Shown: piece by piece, positions 35,245 through 45,479 of the stretch
Layout: every line of letters starts with the position of its first letter
How positions within the stretch are numbered: position 1 is the first letter of the stretch
NCBI GenBank assembly: GCA_035622175.1
Contig: DASPVV010000005.1
Location: forward strand, 1 to 64,000
Reading direction: 5' to 3'
DNA: 64,000 bases
From: JAFAGX01 sp035622175
GTDB taxonomy: Bacteria; Acidobacteriota; Terriglobia; Terriglobales; Acidobacteriaceae
Translations under genes and position numbers: made by a program
Notes under the pieces: model-generated
The model's database searches: none
The model's input: only the letters and a program-made list of their open reading frames with translations
Told to the model about the DNA's origin: nothing

Positions 35245-37731
35245 CTAGTCACGATCGTTTTCATAGCACGTCTCGACCGGCGGGGTTATTCTGCACTCCT
35301 TTCGCCTCCACATGATGATGCACCCCAGCCACCCTAGTTCCCCTACAATCGCCGCACCCGAGATTATCCAGCCGAGCCGGATGCTAGCCGGCGCATATTG
35401 GAATACTACCCGGTGTTCTCCTGCCGGTACGACCACTCCACGTATCGCGTGATTCACTACAAGAATTGGTGTCACCTGCGCGTCGACATTCGCGCGCCAG
35501 CCTTGGTACCACGAATCCGCTAGCACCACCATCCCAGCCGTATCCATCCGCGCGTCGAGCACCACACGCTCCGGTGATTCCCCTACTATCCTGGCCGTCC
35601 CGCGGCACTCGCCGGGCAACTGCACAGGTTCCGTCACATAGGAGATCCGCGCTGCATCGAAGGTCGCTTGTCGCAGCTGATCCATCAACTCCTGCTCGTC
35701 CTTCGCCATTTGGATTGTCTGCGGGACGAAGGCTCGCGGCAATGCGTGCTCGTTCTCCGCTACCACGTATCCATCGTGGCGGATGATCGTCCTCGCGCGG
35801 TTCAAGGCATCGCCAGTCCAAATTAGGTAGCGCACATTCAACATGTCCAACACCGGTGAAACCCGCAGCCCACCGTCATGGGTCAAGGCGCCCCACGGAA
35901 TGAACCATTGTGTGCGGGCATAAACAGGGGAAGATGTCCTCGGTGCGCGTGCGAACTCCAGCACATCGAGCAGTCGCTTGGGATCCACCGCATCATAGCC
36001 ACGAATATCTGGCAATCCCACCATCAAGTTCAAATCTGGCGGCAGACACGAGATGCATAAAGTTCGACCCGGTGGGCGCTGCTTCAACTCCGCGAACGCT
36101 GGCAGGGGCGGGTAATACAGTGCCGGATCGCATTGGGGATTCACGTTGTAGGCGTATATCAGCAACTCCGCTATCATCAAGCTGCCCGCGGCTGCACTCA
36201 TCCAGCCGCGACTTGGTGGTCCCCAGCTCAGCACCGCCCAAGCCGCCACGGCCGTTGCCCCGAAAGCTGCTCCGACGCCATAGTAGAAACGGAAGTAACT
36301 CTCGACCATCGCGACGGCTTGGCGGGCGGGAATTCCCCAAAGGGTTGCATTCGCCGGCGCCTGGTACGCCTTTTGAGCAAAATTCACTAGGGCTGGAGGC
36401 ATGTGGCCCATGCGGTATAGACACCAGGCGCAAACCCCAGCCGCTAGCAGCGCCGGGATCACAAACCATGGTCGCCGCCCCACCCTTCCCTGCATCAGTA
36501 CATCGAGGCCGGTCACAGCCAGCACGGTCAGCGCAAACCCGGTCAGCAGCATCCACCGGTTCCAGGAAAACATGTTGAGGACTGGCAGCCGCATCAGGTG
36601 TACCAAGCCAGGAATGTCCAGAACCCATCCGAGGGACAGCACCAGCAATCCCAACCACCAGAAGCTCCGCGGCCTCAGCTCGGGGTTCGAGAAGGCCAGC
36701 GGTGCGACCAGTAATGTGGCCAGCAGGCCCGCATAGCCCGCCGCCGAACTCTCCAGTTGGTTGCCCTCAACAATCCTCACCGATCCCTTTTTCGTCGCGC
36801 CATATACGTTGGGTAACACGATTTGGGGCAGCGCCTTAATTCCTACGGGCGGCCGCTCTTCCTCACCCCCTGCACGCCGAGCAAAGCGTTCCCCCGTGCG
36901 CCAGTACTCGACGAGTGGCACCACGTACGCCGTAGCGATCAAGAGCCCTAATCCCCAGCCCAAAGCCAATCTGGCCACCGCCGTGAATGCGGGCCGACTC
37001 CACGTCCGCCATCCGTGGACTTCGACCAGGCATGCCACGGCGTACAGCCCCGAGGTCAGCAACACCAGTCCCGCCACATCGAGTTGGCCAGTCAACACTG
37101 TCAGTGCCGTAAAGGTCGTCAGTAGGACTGCGCCATACCTTTTTGGCTCGCGGATCGCCAGGTTCACCGCCAGCAAGACCCACGGCAGCCAGGCGACCAC
37201 CTGGGTTAGTCCATACCCCTGCCATTGCACGAAGAAACCCGTTAGTGGATAACACCATGCCCCAACCGCCGAGGCCCAGAAACCAGCACCTAGCGCGCGC
37301 CTGAAAAACAGGTATGCACCCATGCCTGCTATCACGGACTTCATCAAGTGGAGGTATGCCAGGGTGATCGGTGATGGCCAGCAGCAGAAGATTAGAAAAA
37401 ACGGCGAATACTTCGGGAATGAGGCAAAGGGAACTCCTGCGAAATTTTGTGGATTCCACAATGGTATGCGTCCAGCACGCACCTGCTTCGCCGCATACTC
37501 CGCGCTCGGTGTACCTAATAGCACCTCGTCGGACAAAATGAAGTTATCAGGAAATTGCGCTGCGACATTCGCTGGCATCGGGAGATAGACCCCTTGCGCA
37601 AAAATGTCCAGGGGCAACAGAACCTTGCGCCCCGCTAGCGAGGGGGCATAAAGCAACGTCTGGGGCAACACCAACCCCAAGAGCAGCAGCAGGATACGCG
37701 GCCAGCGGGCAGCCTGGTCTTGAGTGCCCAT
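35245..37731 (-). CDS. YfhO-like large membrane protein (GT-C fold)
   Basis: About 828 residues from the ATG at 37731, preceded by AGGAGAAAGGAA; an in-frame extension upstream is less likely. Around twelve TM helices occupy the first ~560 residues (GWVLDIPGLVHLMRLPVLNMFSWNRWMLLTGFAL), followed by a large soluble region ending in GVVVPAGEHRVVFQYAPASIRLG, a YfhO trademark. YfhO proteins help to glycosylate lipoteichoic acid in Bacillus; here the acceptor is probably an envelope glycan or glycoprotein. It is monocistronic. Confidence 0.8.
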   Translation of the reverse strand: MGTQDQAARWPRILLLLLGLVLPQTLLYAPSLAGRKVLLPLDIFAQGVYLPMPANVAAQFPDNFILSDEVLLGTPSAEYAAKQVRAGRIPLWNPQNFAGVPFASFPKYSPFFLIFCCWPSPITLAYLHLMKSVIAGMGAYLFFRRALGAGFWASAVGAWCYPLTGFFVQWQGYGLTQVVAWLPWVLLAVNLAIREPKRYGAVLLTTFTALTVLTGQLDVAGLVLLTSGLYAVACLVEVHGWRTWSRPAFTAVARLALGWGLGLLIATAYVVPLVEYWRTGERFARRAGGEEERPPVGIKALPQIVLPNVYGATKKGSVRIVEGNQLESSAAGYAGLLATLLVAPLAFSNPELRPRSFWWLGLLVLSLGWVLDIPGLVHLMRLPVLNMFSWNRWMLLTGFALTVLAVTGLDVLMQGRVGRRPWFVIPALLAAGVCAWCLYRMGHMPPALVNFAQKAYQAPANATLWGIPARQAVAMVESYFRFYYGVGAAFGATAVAAWAVLSWGPPSRGWMSAAAGSLMIAELLIYAYNVNPQCDPALYYPPLPAFAELKQRPPGRTLCISCLPPDLNLMVGLPDIRGYDAVDPKRLLDVLEFARAPRTSSPVYARTQWFIPWGALTHDGGLRVSPVLDMLNVRYLIWTGDALNRARTIIRHDGYVVAENEHALPRAFVPQTIQMAKDEQELMDQLRQATFDAARISYVTEPVQLPGECRGTARIVGESPERVVLDARMDTAGMVVLADSWYQGWRANVDAQVTPILVVNHAIRGVVVPAGEHRVVFQYAPASIRLGWIISGAAIVGELGWLGCIIMWRRKECRITPPVETCYENDRD

Positions 37732-38540
37732 TTCCTTTCTCCTAGGCTGTTCGAGCTGCTCGACAATGGTCACTTCGCGGTGCATAGAAACCGATGCCCA
37801 TCAAAGCCCAGTCCCGCTTTCTGGGATACGCTGGCGATTCGTGATCGAGGACTTGGCGAAGTGAAATTCTACCCCGATGTCCCGTGGCCCCCAAAAAACC
37901 AAAGTCATGGTTTACGAATTCAAAACGCCAAAAATAAGACCCTCCGGCGAGATCGCAACTTGTAAGTTGACCAATTCGATTCCAGAGTGGCGGAGGCTGC
38001 CCAGACACATTCCATGCGTTTCGTCGATGAACAAATACTTGCCCAATTTGGCAAAACATTGCTCCATTGAATCGGGCGGTCAAAAATTTCAACACCGTAG
38101 ATCCGTGCTTTGCGCTTGCGAACGACGGTAACTCATGGTTCGAGCGGGGATCTTCGGGGACCTTGGTCAGCGCATGATGATAGGAAATCGTAGGGTGAGG
38201 GGCGCGCCCGTCCTCTCCTCCCGAAGGCGCAACGCGGGTTTCTGTCAAAATCCTGGGCGGAGATGAACCGGCCATTCTCCAAAGGCTCCAGCGCTAGGCG
38301 AATCGCTCATCCGGTTTCAACGGTTTGCCGAATACACACGATAGTTTCCGCTTCGGCGATCATGCCGAACGGGGGATGGCGCGTACAGAAACCCGACCAC
38401 CCCGAGCGTAGAGAAAAAGCCCAGCGCTGAATATCAGTACGTTTTGCTCCGCAAACGGCTAACCGCCCGGCCAGTCGCAGCCAAGCAATTCTGGCGAGCT
38501 GCGCTCTTTGCATCTCCGACAGGCCGTTTCATCAGTCATC
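37732..38540. other. Long intergenic region upstream of the YfhO-like gene, no gene seen
   Basis: No credible gene. The first ~250 bases are AT-rich and contain the inverted repeat at 37956-37969, the likely promoter area of the YfhO-like gene. Confidence 0.4.
37956..37969. promoter_or_regulatory. Inverted repeat CAACTT-GT-AAGTTG
   Basis: A perfect 6-bp-arm inverted repeat in the AT-rich region about 225 bp before the YfhO-like start. It could be a dimeric regulator site. Function is unproven. Confidence 0.3.
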
Positions 38541-38578
38541 GGAAAGAACAAAGGAGCAACGGATTGCTCCGTTGCTCC
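38541..38578 (-). terminator. Rho-independent terminator of the pilin gene
   Basis: GGAGCAACGGA (38553-38563) pairs perfectly with TCCGTTGCTCC (38568-38578) around a 4-nt loop. On the minus strand it is followed by the T-rich TTTGTTCTTT. It lies 37 nt past the pilin stop. Confidence 0.9.
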
Positions 38579-38614
38579 CGGCTTGTACCCTCCCCCAGGT
38601 ACTTCGCCAAACAG

Positions 38615-39133
38615 TTATTGCAGAGCGGTCAACGCTGCGCAATTCGAATCAGTGGTGACTGAGGCGGCGGGGCCTGGGCTACTGTAGCGGATTACGCCGT
38701 CCGGATCCGAGCAAAAGCCGCGCATACCGCTCGTATTTTGCGCAGCCGCATTACCGACGACAACGTAGTCGAGGCTGGGCGTTCCGGAACCTGCCGTGAA
38801 CGCGAAATAGTAGCCACTCTTGGGCGCAGTATTCGCGGTTGCACTCGACAGCACCCAGTCAATCAGACAAGCGTTAGTCACGCTAGGTGTGCCGCAGCCG
38901 GTTGAGGCCGATGGGCCCAAGGCACCTAACGATCCAGCAAAGCCCACCGTCGGGTAGGTGGACGAGAAAGTCACCTGAGCTGTATTGATGGTACGAATGG
39001 ATTGAACCGCGGACGACTCGTTGGCCGCAATACGCGCCCGCAGCAGGTTTGGAATAGCGATGGCGGCGATGATTAGAATGATCGCCACCACAATCAGCAA
39101 CTCAATCAATGAAAAACCCTTCTGTTTCCGCAT
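38615..39133 (-). CDS. pilA: Type IV major pilin-like protein
   Basis: 172 residues from ATG at 39133 (AGAAGGGA 8 nt upstream); the longer start at 39172 is less likely. Leader MRKQKG, cleaved before FSLIELLIVVAIILIIAAIAIPNLLRAR, includes the conserved Glu5 needed for assembly. A C-terminal globular domain with four cysteines (TGCGTP, NACLID, GFCSDP, SNCAAL) follows. It is the pilus subunit, exported and polymerised by the machinery at 13.7-20.6 kb. A strong terminator makes it a monocistronic, abundantly expressed gene. The gene divergent to it is a TMTC-like protein. Confidence 0.92.
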   Translation of the reverse strand: MRKQKGFSLIELLIVVAIILIIAAIAIPNLLRARIAANESSAVQSIRTINTAQVTFSSTYPTVGFAGSLGALGPSASTGCGTPSVTNACLIDWVLSSATANTAPKSGYYFAFTAGSGTPSLDYVVVGNAAAQNTSGMRGFCSDPDGVIRYSSPGPAASVTTDSNCAALTALQ

Positions 39134-39339
39134 CTTGTTTTCCCTTCTCTCTTTTTTATCAAGTTTGGTCATATCGACCCGGTTGCCGATTATGGTGGCA
39201 CTTCAGTGGCCAGAGCCGGATGTCATGAGTTCGCGGCCAAACCATCTTTGTTTTCACGATGTTGCCACACACCTGTAACGGTGAGCCTATTCGCATGCCG
39301 GTCGCGAGCCTGGCCTGCTGGCAAATTCTGGCTCGCCTG

Positions 39340-39356
39340 CTGACAATTCTTGTCAG
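39340..39356. promoter_or_regulatory. 17-bp palindrome CTGACAA-TTC-TTGTCAG between pilA and a TMTC-like gene
   Basis: Perfect 7-bp arms around a 3-bp spacer. It sits in the shared upstream region of pilA (-) and the TPR gene (+). A near-direct repeat of CCTGCTG-CAAATTCT/CAATTCT also lies here (39314 and 39337). It is a good candidate operator for a dimeric regulator. Confidence 0.45.
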
Positions 39357-39482
39357 TTTCTCCCCGGTCTGCGACCAAGCCTGGAAACGGGCGCCCTGCA
39401 CGGAGTTCCGATCGGCCGATTACTTCCGTCATTTCTTTCCCTCACCGATCGCTAGCTATGATCACTTCGGAGACACGAACCG

Positions 39483-41354
39483 TTGACATCCGAAGAGACA
39501 TTTCTCCGAGAACCGGGGTCTGCGGCTCTGTCGTTCGGCTTCACCCTGGAGAATCCTGCCACGGTCCTAGGCTTGGTCCTGCTGCTGGTCTCGCTGGTGC
39601 TCTACAACCCTGCGGCACACCATCCCTTCACCAATTATGATGACGATTACTACGTTACCGACAACCCAGAGGTGCGCCAGGGCCTCAATTGGAGTGCGAT
39701 CAAGTGGGCCTTTACCGCCACCGCAGCGGCGAATTGGCACCCGCTTACCTGGCTGTCGCACGAGCTAGACTGGCAGCTTTTCCATGAGAATCCTGCCGGA
39801 CACCACTACGTGAACATACTGCTACATGCGATCAACGTATGGCTTTTGTACCTGCTGCTGCTGCAGGCGACCGGCTTGGTTTGGCGGAGTTGGATGGTCG
39901 CGGCGCTATTTGCCGTACACCCCATCAACGTTGAGTCGGTAGCATGGATCGCGGAACGTAAAAACTTGCTTAGCATGTTTTTCTTCTTGGTAGGCTTGAT
40001 GGCGTACCGCTGGTACACGCAGAAACCAAACTTAGCACGCTACGGCTTCGTTTCCATCTCCTTCGCACTAGGATTGATGGCTAAGCCCCAGGTGATCACA
40101 TTTCCTTTTGTATTGTTACTTTGGGATTATTGGCCACTTCAGCGCATGCGATTGGGCCATTCGGAAGCTTCGGGTGCTCCGCCGCCAGGGTTGATCTTCG
40201 CGCAACTCGTACGAGAGAAGATACCTCTATTTGTGCTTTCTGCCGCCAGCGCAGTGATCACGCTAAAAGCCCAGGTCGCGGGTGGTGCAGTACCAACGAT
40301 GCGGCAGGTCCCAATAGCCGTGCGGTTCGCGAATGCGGCCGTTTCCTACGCGCGCTACCTGGAAAAAGCATTCTGGCCATTGCGCCTGGGGCTGATGTAC
40401 CCCTATCGGTGGTTTTGGAGACCCCTCTGGCCGCTTGTGCTTTCCTTGCTCGTGCTCGGGCTGACTTCGGCATTGGTCGTCGCCGCCCATCGCCGTTATT
40501 TGCTCGTAGGGTGGTTGTGGTTTCTCGGGACCTTGGTGCCGATGATTGGTCTGGTGCAGGTCGGTGGTCAGGCGATGGCGGACCGCTACGCCTATCTTCC
40601 ATTCGTCGGCCTATTCCTGATGGTCTGTTGGGGAGTCGGTGAACTCGCCGAGCGGCATCAGTGGCCAGCCGTCGTACCTGGCGTTGCAGCCTTAATGGCG
40701 CTCACGGCATTGGCTGTAACCGCTAGCCACCAGCTGCGCTACTGGAGCGACAATATAACCTTGTGGTCTCACACCATCGAGGTGACCGGGGTGAACTTCC
40801 AGGCGCAGGAACATCTAGGCACGGCCTTAGCGGAGGATGGTCGCATAGAGGAAGCTGGCCGGCATTTTCAGATTGGCGTGGCGATCGATACCAAGGATCC
40901 GGTGGGGTACTTCAACCTGGGGGCCTATGACCAGGTTGAGGGAAACATTCAGAAGGCAATCGAGGTTTACGGCACTGCCTTGCGGCTAAGCCCTGATCCA
41001 AAGCTGAAAGGCCGCACGCTGAGAAACCTTGCCATGGCGTATCACCAAGTTGCGAACGACGCCCAAGCCGAGACCACCTACAAAGCTGCGGTTCTTGCTG
41101 ATCCAAGCAATTTTCGGACTTGGCTCGGGATGGGACTGGTCGAGCAAAGGCTGGGCAAATTCACCGACGCGTCGAATGCATTCCGACGGTCCACACTACT
41201 CCAGCCATCGGCGGTGGTTTACTTGCTACTCGAGAAATCACTCGCGCGCAGCGGACGTAACCTAGAAGCAGTGGCAGCCCGCGACAAAGCACAGCAACTC
41301 TCCCCAGATCTCGGATCCCAGCAGCAGATTGCGGATAGTCTTCTCACGCAGTAG
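39483..41354 (+). CDS. TMTC-like TPR membrane protein
   Basis: 623 residues from a TTG (no ATG or GTG precedes the first TM helix). The N-terminal part has the YDDDYYVTDNPEV acidic motif after TM1 and NWHPLTWLSHELDWQLF, as in TMTC-like O-mannosyltransferase-type GT-C proteins, with about eleven TM helices, then at least three TPR units (DPVGYFNLGAYDQVEGNIQKAIEVYGTALRLSP, LRNLAMAYHQVANDAQAETTYKAAVLADP, FRTWLGMGLVEQRLGKFTDASNAFRRSTLLQP). It probably glycosylates exported proteins. Its position opposite pilA suggests the pilin as substrate, an inference. Confidence 0.8.
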   Translation: MTSEETFLREPGSAALSFGFTLENPATVLGLVLLLVSLVLYNPAAHHPFTNYDDDYYVTDNPEVRQGLNWSAIKWAFTATAAANWHPLTWLSHELDWQLFHENPAGHHYVNILLHAINVWLLYLLLLQATGLVWRSWMVAALFAVHPINVESVAWIAERKNLLSMFFFLVGLMAYRWYTQKPNLARYGFVSISFALGLMAKPQVITFPFVLLLWDYWPLQRMRLGHSEASGAPPPGLIFAQLVREKIPLFVLSAASAVITLKAQVAGGAVPTMRQVPIAVRFANAAVSYARYLEKAFWPLRLGLMYPYRWFWRPLWPLVLSLLVLGLTSALVVAAHRRYLLVGWLWFLGTLVPMIGLVQVGGQAMADRYAYLPFVGLFLMVCWGVGELAERHQWPAVVPGVAALMALTALAVTASHQLRYWSDNITLWSHTIEVTGVNFQAQEHLGTALAEDGRIEEAGRHFQIGVAIDTKDPVGYFNLGAYDQVEGNIQKAIEVYGTALRLSPDPKLKGRTLRNLAMAYHQVANDAQAETTYKAAVLADPSNFRTWLGMGLVEQRLGKFTDASNAFRRSTLLQPSAVVYLLLEKSLARSGRNLEAVAARDKAQQLSPDLGSQQQIADSLLTQ

Positions 41355-41748
41355 CCAAAATAAATGCGGGCTTGCGGTAGGATGCGCGTACGGTGCGCCG
41401 GGGAGTGACCAGATTTAGCGGAGGGCAGTTAGGCGTCGACCAGACGAGGCGAAGTGTCCATTGGAATGATCGTTTTCTAGAGTGCGCTCGGCCGGCCGTA
41501 CGAAGCCGTTTTGTACAAGCTCCGCGTTCATTCAGAGTAACGAGGGTAAGTCCTTCCTACCCCCGAGGCGCTTGCCGACCGATGTGGCGTGGCTTGCAAC
41601 TCTATTCAAGCGCGACCTTCTCGGCAACTTTGGTGCGGATCTCGTCCGGTCCTGCAGGGAAGAGGCTTCGACGTGGTGCGAAAGCAGACATCTTTTTCGA
41701 TCCCTTTTCTCAGCCGGCCAGGCTTATGGCTGTCGCCTGTGTTTCGGC
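41355..41748. other. Intergenic region, no gene seen
   Basis: Between convergent genes. No T-tract hairpin, RNA gene or credible frame was recognised. Confidence 0.4.
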
Positions 41749-43281
41749 TCAGGTTCCTCCCCCCCTCGTAATTGGGCCAGCGACGAATCTGGGCAGAGGT
41801 CCGGCCTGTAAGGGCCGAAGGCAGAGGTCGATTTCTAACGGCCCGCATTGAAATATCTGCCACAGCGGCAAGTCTTCCTCCTTCACGTCATAAATGCCTA
41901 GCATCATGCGATTGGTCGCTTCAGACCTCGCGGCCACAATCCGGTTGTCCGTGCGGGCGTGCAAGCGGAATTGACCGGAGGCGGGTTCGTAGTTATCAAA
42001 GACAAAACAATGTCCTATGCAAGCGCGGTCAACCACATGATGAACAAAGACCCGCGAATTGCGGAAGGGAAAGATCGTGGCAATCACGCGCCCGCCCTGG
42101 GGAATCTGGCGCACCAGCCTATCGGCTTGCAGTTCCATGGAATAAATCCTGGCGGTGTCGCGATAGAGAAAGGTGAAATAAACCAGGGCGAGCGACCCAG
42201 TCAGAACTGCCAAAAGAATCCTCGGACGCAGGCTCGCCAAAGCACAACAGCCCAGAACACCGACGGCCAGGGTGAAGCGGGAACTGATAAAGGACACTGG
42301 TTCCCCGTACCCCGGTATCCAGATGGCGTCTGGCAGGATAGCAACTCCCAGGAGAGCGACCACGAACAACTGGAGCCAGAGTGGAAAGTAATTGGCTGGT
42401 CTCTGAACGCGGATTCGGATCATATGAAGCAAGATGCACGCTGCCAGAGCCAAAAGGACGCATAGGGAAAGCAGTTTATAGCGAACTCCCAGCGAAAACT
42501 GATCGCTGCCATTGAGTTGGTAGAAATGTCTGCTGGCCCACGACACGCGGTACTGAGACGCAAGATGAAGCCGGATCAGGAATAGAACTGCGACGGCGGT
42601 TAGGCTCAGAACCCAGTGCAAGGAGGATTTCAGCGCCTTGGCCGTCCGCAGATACACGGCAGTCGCGGCAAACCAAGCCATCCCGAGCGGGTGTGCCAGC
42701 CCAATCAGCCCTGCAATCACCGCGGGGTAGAGATATTCTGCTCCACAAGCGCGCCAGAGGATGGCGAGCCCGATACAAGACAGGCCCAAGGAGAGATAGA
42801 AATTAAAGAAGCCCATCTGGAACGTCCAGCCGTAGGCGAGCATCGTGAGCAGGGGCAGTAGAAACCATGCAGGACATCCGGCTGCCGCGGAAACCAGCGA
42901 AAACGAGCCCCATAAAAAAACCAGCACCGCCAGGCAGACTGCAATCTTTTCGCCGATGGAGAATCCCAAAATGGATCCCAGCCGGAGTAGGAGGATGTCA
43001 AAGAGAATGTTGTTGTTTTGAGTGCCGACCCACAGCCCTGGTGCCTCTCCCTTGTACGCTAGACTCGTCAGCCAGGCATTGTAGCTGTGGCTGGCAAGGT
43101 CGCCGGCTTCGATGCGCGCGTGCCAGAAGCAAGGGATCAGTGCAATCGCAGAAGCGAAGACGAGCTGCAGGGTGTGCCTTCTCGCTAACCGGGAACGCTG
43201 GCATCCCGTGAGAGGAGAATCTGGCCCTGGACGGGTGTTGCTCTCGTCGATTGCGGACGGAAACGAATTATCGGTTTTCAT
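41749..43281 (-). CDS. Polytopic membrane protein, GT-C-like, unknown
   Basis: 510 residues with about eleven TM helices and a cytosolic N-terminal leader (~36 residues). An acidic Asp-His pair in the first exported loop (EAGDLASHSYNAWL) and a C-terminal soluble domain (QADRLVRQIPQGGRVIATIFPFRNSRVFVHHVVDRACIGHCFVFDNYEPASGQF) are GT-C-like, but no family is recognised. It lies between TMTC-like genes and is likely part of the same glycan function. Confidence 0.75.
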   Translation of the reverse strand: MKTDNSFPSAIDESNTRPGPDSPLTGCQRSRLARRHTLQLVFASAIALIPCFWHARIEAGDLASHSYNAWLTSLAYKGEAPGLWVGTQNNNILFDILLLRLGSILGFSIGEKIAVCLAVLVFLWGSFSLVSAAAGCPAWFLLPLLTMLAYGWTFQMGFFNFYLSLGLSCIGLAILWRACGAEYLYPAVIAGLIGLAHPLGMAWFAATAVYLRTAKALKSSLHWVLSLTAVAVLFLIRLHLASQYRVSWASRHFYQLNGSDQFSLGVRYKLLSLCVLLALAACILLHMIRIRVQRPANYFPLWLQLFVVALLGVAILPDAIWIPGYGEPVSFISSRFTLAVGVLGCCALASLRPRILLAVLTGSLALVYFTFLYRDTARIYSMELQADRLVRQIPQGGRVIATIFPFRNSRVFVHHVVDRACIGHCFVFDNYEPASGQFRLHARTDNRIVAARSEATNRMMLGIYDVKEEDLPLWQIFQCGPLEIDLCLRPLQAGPLPRFVAGPITRGGGT

Positions 43282-43531
43282 CTGCTGTCATGGCTTCTGA
43301 CTGCCAAACCACCCTCGGGCAGTTCGGCTATCAACCTATCCTTGATCAGGCAGCCCTATTACGGCCGACGCTGGTCACGCTTCTCAACCGTATCGCTGTG
43401 GACGGTTGCGTCAGGAAAGGCCTAGCTCCCTCACGCCGCCAGCCTATCCTGCCAACGCGGTTCAAAGGCTTTCTTCGCGGACACAAACATCTCTCCTGAA
43501 CGCCCGTCGCAAACGCCACGAGACGCTTTCG

Positions 43532-45289
43532 CTAGCGGGCGGCGGAAGACTCGATTTGTGCCAGGCGCAGCTTGGCGCCTTGGTGGTGCGCATAGTTGGC
43601 CAATTCGGCACGGTATTCTGCGCGGGCAGCATCTCTCCAGCCTTCCTTTTCGAGCACCATGCCGAGAAAGTAGTGATATCCCATGCCTTGCGGAAGGATC
43701 TGGATGGCCCGGCGCAAGTCTTTCTCCGCCGCTCCAAGATTTCCTAGCTGCATCTCGGCCGCTCCCAGATAGGCGAAGGTCATCGGATCATCCTGCCTTA
43801 TCATGGTGGCGTGCGCTAAAACTGTCTCTGCATCGGACCACTTACCCAGCCGGTAATATGCCAGTCCCAGACTGCGACTCGCCAGCCAGTCTTGCGGAGA
43901 ACGTTGCAAAATTGAGAGGTAAAGCGGGATTGCTTCCGGGTAACGGTGGTTCAGGAGCAGCCAGCCAGCGAAGTTATTGCGCGCCACATCGTTCTCGGGC
44001 GCTATCGCCGCAGCTCTTTGAAAAAGGCTAAGGTCGCTAACCCAAAAGTTCTGCTGCCGTATTGCCCCGAGCGCCAGCGGCGCCGCGATCAATGCCGTCA
44101 CCGCCAACTGAAGCGCCGGCATATTCAGAAACTCGAACCTGGCGACGTTCAGCCTCCTGATTAGCAAACCCGCCAGAATGGCGAAGCCGACGGATGGCAA
44201 ATACAAGTAGCGGTCATGCACAAAGTCGCCTCGAACTAAAACGCACAGGTCCAGTGCTGGCAGAAGGGGTGCCACCAGCCAAACCAAAGCGAAAGCAACC
44301 GAAGAATCACGCGATCGTCGCACCCAGAGGTACATTAGAACCGTAGCGACCAGAACCGGCAGTGCCGGCAGTACAACTTGGCGTAGCCCGAATGTGGTTA
44401 CGTAGGGCAGGTCATAGCACAGGCTCAAACCAACGGGGAAGAGCAGGAGTCGCATGTAGAACCACGCCAGCGAGGGGTACGTGAACATCATCTGCCATGC
44501 ACTCAGCGGCACGGCGGTGTGAACCAGGCCGTGCAGTGCTCGGGCTCGTACGATGAGATAAGCCAGGGTGATTGCGAGATACGGTATGGTGGTCGATAAA
44601 CTGGCAAGCCATCGCCTTCTCGAGTCCTCCGGGTAGAGGCACGCATAAACGAAGATCACGAATGGCAGCGTGACGGCAGGTTCTTTCGTGAGTAATGCGA
44701 ACGCGTAACATAGGAGCGATGTTGTCATCCACGCCCGTGAGTGCTGGCGCTCTCTTGCCTTCGCGTAGCAGAGCACGGATGCAATGAACAGAAGTGCCAT
44801 GAGCGAATCGCAAACGGCAGAGAGCCAAGCGACAACCTCCACGTGTACGGGATGCACGCCGAAAATTAAGCTGGCGATCGCCGCCGCCGAGGAGTCGCGC
44901 GAGATCCGGCTGGCAAGCAAGTAAACGGCGTAGGTGACGGCTGTGTGCATCGCCACTGTTGTCAAGTGCCAGCCCATCGGGTTCGAGCCGAACAAGAGAT
45001 AATTGAGACGGATCCAAATCAGGAACATCGGGCGGTAATAACCGCTCGAAGCATGGGGCTGGATGGAGCTCCAGAGGTCGCCCTTGAAATAGCTTGCGAG
45101 GAACCGCCACGAGTGGACCGCCGAACTTTCGACGATCTGAGGGTTGTCGTCGTAATTGAAGTGAAACCAGAGTGTCGCGATGTAGGTCAGAAAAGTCAGG
45201 CCGCAAACTAAGGTTGGTAGGTACCGCGAGTGTAGCAGTGTGCCCTCTTCAGGTTTTGCCATTGCAGGCGACTGGCTGCTACTTTCCAT
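43532..45289 (-). CDS. TMTC-like TPR membrane protein, second copy
   Basis: 585 residues from the ATG at 45289. Acidic motif FNYDDNPQIVESS after TM1, then SGYYRPMFLIWIRLNYLLFG and VHPVHVEVVAWLSAVCDSLM, matching the TMTC-like layout of the 39.5-kb gene (there YDDDYYVTDNP and VHPINVESVAWIAERKN). Around ten TM helices are followed by TPRs (DVARNNFAGWLLLNHRYPEAIPLYLSIL, WLASRSLGLAYYRLGKWSDAETVLA, MTFAYLGAAEMQLGNLGAAEKDLRRAI). The two proteins are paralogues. Acceptor unknown. Confidence 0.82.
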   Translation of the reverse strand: MESSSQSPAMAKPEEGTLLHSRYLPTLVCGLTFLTYIATLWFHFNYDDNPQIVESSAVHSWRFLASYFKGDLWSSIQPHASSGYYRPMFLIWIRLNYLLFGSNPMGWHLTTVAMHTAVTYAVYLLASRISRDSSAAAIASLIFGVHPVHVEVVAWLSAVCDSLMALLFIASVLCYAKARERQHSRAWMTTSLLCYAFALLTKEPAVTLPFVIFVYACLYPEDSRRRWLASLSTTIPYLAITLAYLIVRARALHGLVHTAVPLSAWQMMFTYPSLAWFYMRLLLFPVGLSLCYDLPYVTTFGLRQVVLPALPVLVATVLMYLWVRRSRDSSVAFALVWLVAPLLPALDLCVLVRGDFVHDRYLYLPSVGFAILAGLLIRRLNVARFEFLNMPALQLAVTALIAAPLALGAIRQQNFWVSDLSLFQRAAAIAPENDVARNNFAGWLLLNHRYPEAIPLYLSILQRSPQDWLASRSLGLAYYRLGKWSDAETVLAHATMIRQDDPMTFAYLGAAEMQLGNLGAAEKDLRRAIQILPQGMGYHYFLGMVLEKEGWRDAARAEYRAELANYAHHQGAKLRLAQIESSAAR

Positions 45290-45479
45290 GCTCACGCGCT
45301 GTTATTCTCTCGCAGCGACAGCAACGACGATGGCACACAATCATTTCCATGCCTTGCTCCACGTTACTCCTGCGAGGGTGGCGCTCCAAGTGACGAAAGG
45401 GAGAACGCGGGGCACCCGTTCGCAGGGAAACGGGTTATCGTCCATAGTGCGCCAGCCCAAGAGGGAAGTCGTGCCTTGC

